Shown in pieces: positions 8,176 through 11,424 of a stretch of DNA of 11,424 nucleotides. The stretch is from an uncultured Prevotellaceae bacterium (lineage in GTDB: Bacteria > Bacteroidota > Bacteroidia > Bacteroidales > Muribaculaceae): NCBI GenBank assembly GCA_905210415.1, contig CAJLWM010000061.1, forward strand, positions 1-11,424, in the 5' to 3' direction. Below the pieces are notes generated by a model. It was not told where the DNA came from. It did not search any database and was given only the letters and a program-made list of their open reading frames with translations. The stretch's first letter is position 1; each line of letters opens with the position of its first letter. A program made the translations under genes and the position numbers.

Positions 8176-9975
8176 ATGCAAAAGATTAGGAACGTTGCCA
8201 TCATCGCCCACGTGGACCATGGCAAAACAACATTGGTTGATAAGATGTTGCTCGCAGGAAATCTCTTCCGCGACAATCAGAATACAGGAGATTTACTCCT
8301 CGACAACAACGACCTCGAAAGAGAACGCGGTATCACTATCCTCTCAAAGAACGTATCTATTAATTATAAGGGGTATAAAATTAACGTCATCGACACCCCT
8401 GGACACAGCGACTTCGGTGGCGAAGTGGAACGCGTGCTTAACATGGCTGACGGCTGCTTGTTGCTCGTCGACGCTTTTGAAGGTCCAATGCCTCAAACTC
8501 GCTTCGTGCTACAAAAAGCTATCGAAATCGGTCTTAAGCCAATCGTTGTTATCAACAAGGTCGACAAACCGAACTGCCGTCCTGACGAAGTGCAAGAAAT
8601 GGTGTTCGACCTTATGTTTAACCTCAACGCCACTGAAGACCAACTCGACTTCCCTACCATCTACGGTTCGGCTAAGCAAGGTTGGATGAGCGACGATTGG
8701 AACAAACCTACCGACAACATCAACGCTGTGCTTGATGCAATCATCGAATATATCCCAGAACCTGAAGTAATCGAGGGTGACGCTCAAATGCTCATCACAT
8801 CGCTCGACTATTCAAGCTACGTTGGCCGTATTGCCATCGGCCGTGTTCATCGCGGTGAAATGCGCGAAGGAATGGACGTGGCTCTCTGCAAAAAAGACGG
8901 TTCGATAATCAAGCAACGCATCAAAGAACTTCACACATTTGAAGGCATGGGCCGCAAGCGCGTGCAAAGCGTGAAGAGTGGCGACATCTGCGCCCTTGTT
9001 GGTATCGAAAACTTTGAAATCGGCGATACCGTTGCCGACATCAATAATCCCGAACCATTGCCTCGCATCGCTATCGACGAGCCTACAATGTCAATGACTT
9101 TCACTATCAACGACTCTCCTTTCTTTGGCAAGGACGGTAAATTTGTGACTTCGCGCCACATCAACGACCGCCTTATGAAAGAACTTGACAAAAACCTCGC
9201 TTTGCGTGTACAAAAAACCGAACGCGAAGACGCTTGGATTGTATTCGGCCGTGGTGTGCTCCACTTGGCTGTACTTATCGAAACTATGCGTCGCGAAGGC
9301 TACGAATTGCAAGTTGGTCAGCCTCAAGTAATCGTTAAGGAAATCGATGGAGTGAAGTGCGAACCTGTGGAAGCCCTCACCATCAACGTGCCTGAAGCTT
9401 ATTCAAGCAAGATGATCGATATGGTCACTCGTCGTAGAGGCGAACTCGTGTCGATGAGTTCTCAAAACGACCGCATCCACCTCGAATTTCAAATCCCTTC
9501 TCGCGGCATCATCGGCTTGCGCACCAACGTGCTCACAGCAAGTGCCGGCGAAGCTATCATGGCTCACCGATTCCTTGAATACCAACCTTGGAAGGGCGAT
9601 ATCGAACGCCGCACCAACGGTTCGCTCATCGCAATGGAAAGCGGCACTGCTTATGCCTACGCTATCGACAAATTGCAAGACCGCGGTAAATTCTTCATCT
9701 TCCCACAAGAGGAAGTTTATGCTGGCCAAGTAGTGGGCGAAAACGCTAAAGACAACGATATCGTGGTGAACGTCACCAAGTCGAAGAAGCTTACCAACAT
9801 GCGTGCATCTGGTGCTGACGAAAAGGCTAAAATCGTTCCTCCAATAGTATTCAGCCTTGAAGAGGCTCTCGAATACATCAAGGGCGACGAATATGTGGAA
9901 GTAACTCCTAACCACTTGCGTCTGCGCAAAATCATCCTCGACGAACTCGAGAGAAAACGCGCAAACAAGCAATAA
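8176..9975 (+). CDS. typA: Ribosome-associated translational GTPase TypA/BipA
   Basis: TypA (BipA) is an EF-G-like GTPase that binds the 70S ribosome and helps stress- or cold-related translation and ribosome assembly. At 599 aa it is full length. All GTPase motifs are visible: G1 AHVDHGKT (11-18), G2 ERGITI (50-55), G3 DTPGH (73-77, with the catalytic His77), G4 NKVD (127-130) and G5 GSAK (164-167). A beta-barrel domain 2 (about 200-300), two EF-G-like domains and the TypA-specific C-terminal domain follow; the segment [19 protein letters not shown] is highly characteristic. Elongation factors and LepA share the G domain but not this C-terminus. Many codons end in C and the bias looks stronger than in tamB, as for highly expressed genes (by eye). 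It is monocistronic: own promoter upstream, terminator about 80 bp past the stop. Confidence 0.97.
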   Translation: MQKIRNVAIIAHVDHGKTTLVDKMLLAGNLFRDNQNTGDLLLDNNDLERERGITILSKNVSINYKGYKINVIDTPGHSDFGGEVERVLNMADGCLLLVDAFEGPMPQTRFVLQKAIEIGLKPIVVINKVDKPNCRPDEVQEMVFDLMFNLNATEDQLDFPTIYGSAKQGWMSDDWNKPTDNINAVLDAIIEYIPEPEVIEGDAQMLITSLDYSSYVGRIAIGRVHRGEMREGMDVALCKKDGSIIKQRIKELHTFEGMGRKRVQSVKSGDICALVGIENFEIGDTVADINNPEPLPRIAIDEPTMSMTFTINDSPFFGKDGKFVTSRHINDRLMKELDKNLALRVQKTEREDAWIVFGRGVLHLAVLIETMRREGYELQVGQPQVIVKEIDGVKCEPVEALTINVPEAYSSKMIDMVTRRRGELVSMSSQNDRIHLEFQIPSRGIIGLRTNVLTASAGEAIMAHRFLEYQPWKGDIERRTNGSLIAMESGTAYAYAIDKLQDRGKFFIFPQEEVYAGQVVGENAKDNDIVVNVTKSKKLTNMRASGADEKAKIVPPIVFSLEEALEYIKGDEYVEVTPNHLRLRKIILDELERKRANKQ

Positions 9976-10056
9976 ACCGCGTTACACACATCACAAACAA
10001 GCGCGTGGCTAACGGCGCTTTACAAACAAGATTTGTTTCATAATTTTATATTTTTG

Positions 10057-10095
10057 CGAGGATGAATATCACACAGATTTCATCCTCGTTTTTTT
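10057..10095 (+). terminator. Rho-independent terminator of typA
   Basis: A perfect 10-bp stem CGAGGATGAA/TTCATCCTCG (10057-10066 with 10079-10088) with a 12-nt loop is followed by seven T residues (10089-10095). It lies about 80 bp after the typA stop, in the right orientation. Confidence 0.9.
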
Positions 10096-10162
10096 CACCC
10101 GTTTCAGACTTTCGAGATAAACATTTACTACCTATTGCCATGGTTGCCCACTCGCAAAACGA

Positions 10163-10205
10163 AAATTCGGACAACAGCCAATTCTCCAAACTGTCATCCG
10201 AATTT
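10163..10205 (-). terminator. Probable terminator for leftward transcription from cobO
   Basis: Arms 10163-10177 and 10191-10205 pair over 15 positions on the minus strand, with two G-U wobbles, around a 13-nt loop. Leftward of the stem the minus-strand RNA reads UUUUCGUUUU, a broken U-tract. It faces the typA terminator, as expected between convergent genes. On the plus strand the wobbles become mismatches and the following sequence is weaker, so the leftward reading is preferred. Confidence 0.5.
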
Positions 10206-10256
10206 ATCATCAGAGAGATGGGCGCATTCGCCCAAAACCAACACTCATTTTATTCA

Positions 10257-10346
10257 TTACTTTTTTCCTTGTTCATTTTCTTTGAACTCGGGCGATGTCA
10301 TTACACATGCTGTAAATACAGCTAATCCAATTGCTAATACTAACAT
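10257..10346 (-). CDS. Possible 29-aa lipoprotein-like small peptide
   Basis: The frame from ATG (10344-10346) to TAA (10257-10259) encodes 29 residues: a hydrophobic start MLVLAIGLAVFTAC, whose TAC ending resembles a lipobox with Cys14, then a short polar tail (PEFKENEQGKK). In the same frame upstream of the ATG stand Lys-Lys-Arg-Asn-Cys-Asn-Lys-Ile codons, which would make a typical basic n-region, but only an ATT codon (10371-10373) is available as a start there. The ATG overlaps the end of the 36-aa frame upstream. The 15-bp hairpin lies about 50 bp downstream. I do not recognise a family. It could be a real micro-lipoprotein, a decayed gene or chance. Confidence 0.3.
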   Translation of the reverse strand: MLVLAIGLAVFTACVMTSPEFKENEQGKK

Positions 10347-10450
10347 AATCTTATTACAATTTCTTTTCTTAATATTCGTTTTAACTCATCAATCGAAGGA
10401 TGTCTTCCTCCTTTTGATACTGCAAAGAAACAGGCACAGTGGGCAACCAT
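10340..10450 (-). CDS. Possible 36-aa small peptide, unknown function
   Basis: ATG (10448-10450) to TAG (10340-10342) encodes 36 residues, including the protein-like stretch SKGGRHPSIDELKRILRKE, with an amphipathic, charged second half. The start codon lies within the 13-bp inverted repeat and about 15 nt after a promoter-like TACTTTTG (10465-10472, minus strand). It begins 46 bp past the cobO stop on the same strand, so it could instead be read from the cobO transcript. It overlaps the lipoprotein-like frame by 7 nt. No family recognised; coding status is unproven at this length. Confidence 0.3.
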   Translation of the reverse strand: MVAHCACFFAVSKGGRHPSIDELKRILRKEIVIRLC

Positions 10451-10464
10451 ATAGCCCACAATTA

Positions 10465-10472
10465 CAAAAGTA
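10465..10472 (-). promoter_or_regulatory. Candidate -7 element TACTTTTG before the small reading frames
   Basis: The minus strand reads TACTTTTG, an exact fit to TAnnTTTG. No TTG lies at the preferred 19-21 nt spacing; the nearest is about 25 nt upstream, inside the end of cobO. A start near 10458 would give a leader of under ten bases before the 36-aa frame. A single octamer is weak evidence. Confidence 0.3.
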
Positions 10473-10496
10473 TGTTAATACACAATTATTCTCGCA

Positions 10497-11015
10497 TCAA
10501 TGGTCATAACCATCGCGCGACAACACGCCCTTGCTATAATAATGTTTCACTTCTTGCATATCAGTCACCAGATCGGCATACTCTACAAGCCACTCTGGCG
10601 CATAACGTCCAGTGATTATCACCTCGGTAGCAGCGTTTCTGGCATCAAGCGCATCTTTCACCTCAGCCTCGCTGAGCAAATTGTAATAGAGAGCGATGCA
10701 AAGCTCGTCAAGCACCACAAGTCCGTAATCGCCACTGCACATCTTCTCTTTCATTTGCGCAAGGCCCTTACGAGCCACTCTTACATCTTCATCAGTTGCT
10801 TCGCGAAACAAAAAACAACCTTCGCCAAGCTGCTTCACCTCCACATTATCGAAATGCTCGCAAATCTTCACCTCGTTGTAGGCCTCATCCTTCACAAACT
10901 GACCGATGAACACACGCTTGCCAGCACACAGCACCCGCAGAGCCACGCCAAACGCAGCTGTAGTCTTGCCTTGTCCATTGCCAGTATATAATCTCACAAA
11001 AGTTTTTTCTTCCAT
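10497..11015 (-). CDS. cobO: ATP:corrinoid adenosyltransferase (CobA/CobO/BtuR family)
   Basis: This cytoplasmic enzyme transfers the 5'-deoxyadenosyl group of ATP to the cobalt of a reduced corrinoid, making the adenosylcobalamin form needed by B12-dependent mutases. The 172-aa protein shows the family P-loop TGNGQGKTTAA (11-21), a Walker B-like LVVLDE (99-104), TGRYAP (135-140) and the C-terminal signature DMQEVKHYYSKGV (152-164). It is about 25 residues shorter than enterobacterial BtuR/CobA (196 aa), because it starts almost at the P-loop and lacks the N-terminal extension. PduO- and EutT-type adenosyltransferases are unrelated in fold and excluded by the P-loop. No other cobalamin gene and no recognisable cobalamin riboswitch lies beside it, so a salvage role is likely (inference). 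It converges on typA. Confidence 0.93.
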   Translation of the reverse strand: MEEKTFVRLYTGNGQGKTTAAFGVALRVLCAGKRVFIGQFVKDEAYNEVKICEHFDNVEVKQLGEGCFLFREATDEDVRVARKGLAQMKEKMCSGDYGLVVLDELCIALYYNLLSEAEVKDALDARNAATEVIITGRYAPEWLVEYADLVTDMQEVKHYYSKGVLSRDGYDH

Positions 11016-11197
11016 ATTATCCTAAGTGTAATTTTTACAATAATTCAGTCGGCGAAAGTCACCTCCATCACACACTTAACACAACAATAACTAAGCCAAA
11101 ACCGCCCCAAAAGCAGCAAAACGCCCCTTCATCATATCCTTTTTGCACTTTTATGCGATTATTTCGCCCGAAAATTTCGTATATCAATTTTTTTTTG

Positions 11198-11205
11198 TAC
11201 CTTTG
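11198..11205 (+). promoter_or_regulatory. -7 promoter element of the tRNA-Leu gene
   Basis: TACCTTTG matches TAnnTTTG exactly and ends 10 nt before the first base of the tRNA, the right distance for a start just ahead of the mature 5' end. About 20 nt upstream the sequence TTTC (11175-11178) is only a rough -33 element. Confidence 0.65.
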
Positions 11206-11215
11206 TAAAAGTTTA

Positions 11216-11297
11216 GCGCACGTGGCGTAATTGGTAGCCGCGTTAGACTTAGGATCTAATGCCGTAAGGCGTGGGGGTTCGAGTCCCTTCGTGCGCA
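11216..11297 (+). tRNA. tRNA-Leu, anticodon UAG (reads CUA and other CUN codons)
   Basis: The cloverleaf can be drawn in full. The acceptor stem GCGCACG/CGTGCGC pairs perfectly over 7 bp (11216-11222 with 11290-11296), with discriminator A at 11297. The D-arm is GCG/CGC with the GG of the loop. The anticodon stem TTAGA/TCTAA encloses the loop CTTAGGA, giving anticodon TAG. A short class-II variable arm (GCC-GTAA-GGC), expected for leucine tRNAs, is followed by a T-arm with loop TTCGAGT. CCA is not encoded (ACAG follows the stem), so it must be added enzymatically. Confidence 0.97.
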
Positions 11298-11310
11298 CAG
11301 AGCTAAACTC

Positions 11311-11341
11311 AAGCGTCAAGACAACCTCTTGACGCTTTTTT
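11311..11341 (+). terminator. Rho-independent terminator of tRNA-Leu
   Basis: A perfect 11-bp stem AAGCGTCAAGA/TCTTGACGCTT (11311-11321 with 11327-11337) with a CAACC loop merges into a run of six T residues (11336-11341). It begins 14 nt past the tRNA. Together with the promoter element this makes a single-gene tRNA unit. Confidence 0.92.
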
Positions 11342-11424
11342 ATTTCCCCATTCTCACACTTCCACAAACTGGCTCAGTGGAAATTTAGTGGGGATAAGCA
11401 TAAATCTTTGCAAGTCGAAAGAGA

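Larger units (their letters stand above)
10140..10450. repeat. 13-bp inverted repeat pair ATGGTTGCCCACT
   Basis: Positions 10140-10152 (ATGGTTGCCCACT) and 10438-10450 are exact reverse complements, enclosing 285 bp. Just outside the pair stand ATTGCC (left) and ATAGCC (right), five of six bases alike, which hints at but does not prove a target duplication. The unit could be a small non-autonomous element; no transposase is present. Confidence 0.4.
9976..10496. other. Region between convergent typA and cobO with repeats and hairpins, no firm gene
   Basis: These 521 bases hold no gene I would call with confidence. From left to right: three copies of CAAACAAG (9962-9969 at the end of typA, 9994-10001, 10023-10030); a small hairpin AAGCGC/GCGCTT (9999-10004 with 10015-10020); a TATTTTTG promoter-like octamer (10049-10056) next to the typA terminator (10057-10095); a 13-bp inverted repeat (10140-10152 and 10438-10450); a 15-bp hairpin (10163-10205); a short hairpin GGGCG/CGCCC near 10220-10233; and two short overlapping minus-strand reading frames listed separately. 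Longer plus-strand open frames here look like chance. Confidence 0.6.

Noticed and set aside
9403..9972. Minus-strand 189-codon frame antisense to typA
   Set aside because: typA is unmistakable on the plus strand with strong codon bias, which opens the opposite frame.
10062..10325. Plus-strand 87-codon open frame past typA, and the longer one at 10135-10509
   Set aside because: The first begins inside the typA terminator stem; the second crosses hairpins and runs into the cobO end. Composition is not protein-like and no good start signal is present.
11016..11215. Possible cobalamin riboswitch or clear promoter upstream of cobO
   Set aside because: I found no B12-box-like core and no TAnnTTTG on the minus strand in these 200 bases, so nothing is called.
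11068..11367. Minus-strand 99-codon open frame over the tRNA
   Set aside because: It translates the antisense of tRNA-Leu and its terminator. The GLEPPRLTALDPKSNAATN stretch is the familiar false product of antisense leucine tRNA genes.
1..11424. CRISPR array, insertion sequence, integrase or attachment site, including at the tRNA-Leu 3' end
   Set aside because: No regularly spaced repeats of CRISPR size and no transposase or integrase frame exist. The tRNA 3' end is not duplicated elsewhere in the window.

Overview
The window looks like core chromosome of a Bacteroidota organism, most likely order Bacteroidales; a Muribaculaceae-like family is only a guess. Three things support this. TamB is followed by a lipoprotein-type TamA homologue (TamL), a pairing known from Bacteroidota. 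The clearest promoters match the Bacteroidota -7 consensus TAnnTTTG, not TATAAT. The genes generally lack strong Shine-Dalgarno sequences. I see no transposase, integrase, CRISPR array, rRNA or phage gene.

Layout, left to right. 1-345 is non-coding and holds a 16-bp perfect hairpin and four copies of the octamer TGTCAGCC/GGCTGACA. 346-2676 (-) is tamL and 2673-7520 (-) is tamB, joined by a 4-nt stop/start overlap. Next comes rpsO (7738-8013, -), with its own U-tract terminator that separates it from tamB. A compact divergent promoter region (8014-8175) drives rpsO leftward and typA/bipA rightward from two identical TAACTTTG elements. typA (8176-9975, +) ends before a good intrinsic terminator (10057-10095). 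The 521-bp space between the convergent genes typA and cobO has no clear gene, but it is the least explained part of the window: a 13-bp inverted repeat, a 15-bp hairpin, and two very short overlapping reading frames on the minus strand, one with a lipoprotein-like signal. cobO (10497-11015, -) is a corrinoid adenosyltransferase. A tRNA-Leu(UAG) gene (11216-11297, +) follows, with its own promoter and terminator. The last ~80 bp is probably the leader of a gene beyond the window.

How the genes work together. TamB and TamL are expected to form an envelope-spanning machine: TamB anchored in the inner membrane, TamL a lipidated Omp85 barrel in the outer membrane. Its job is outer-membrane protein assembly and/or lipid homeostasis. 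S15, TypA and tRNA-Leu are translation genes. CobO makes adenosylcobalamin, probably in corrinoid salvage, because no other B12 gene is visible here. I see no defence, secretion-effector or biosynthetic cluster that would count as a clearly new system; the best candidates for something undescribed are the small reading frames and repeats at 10140-10450.
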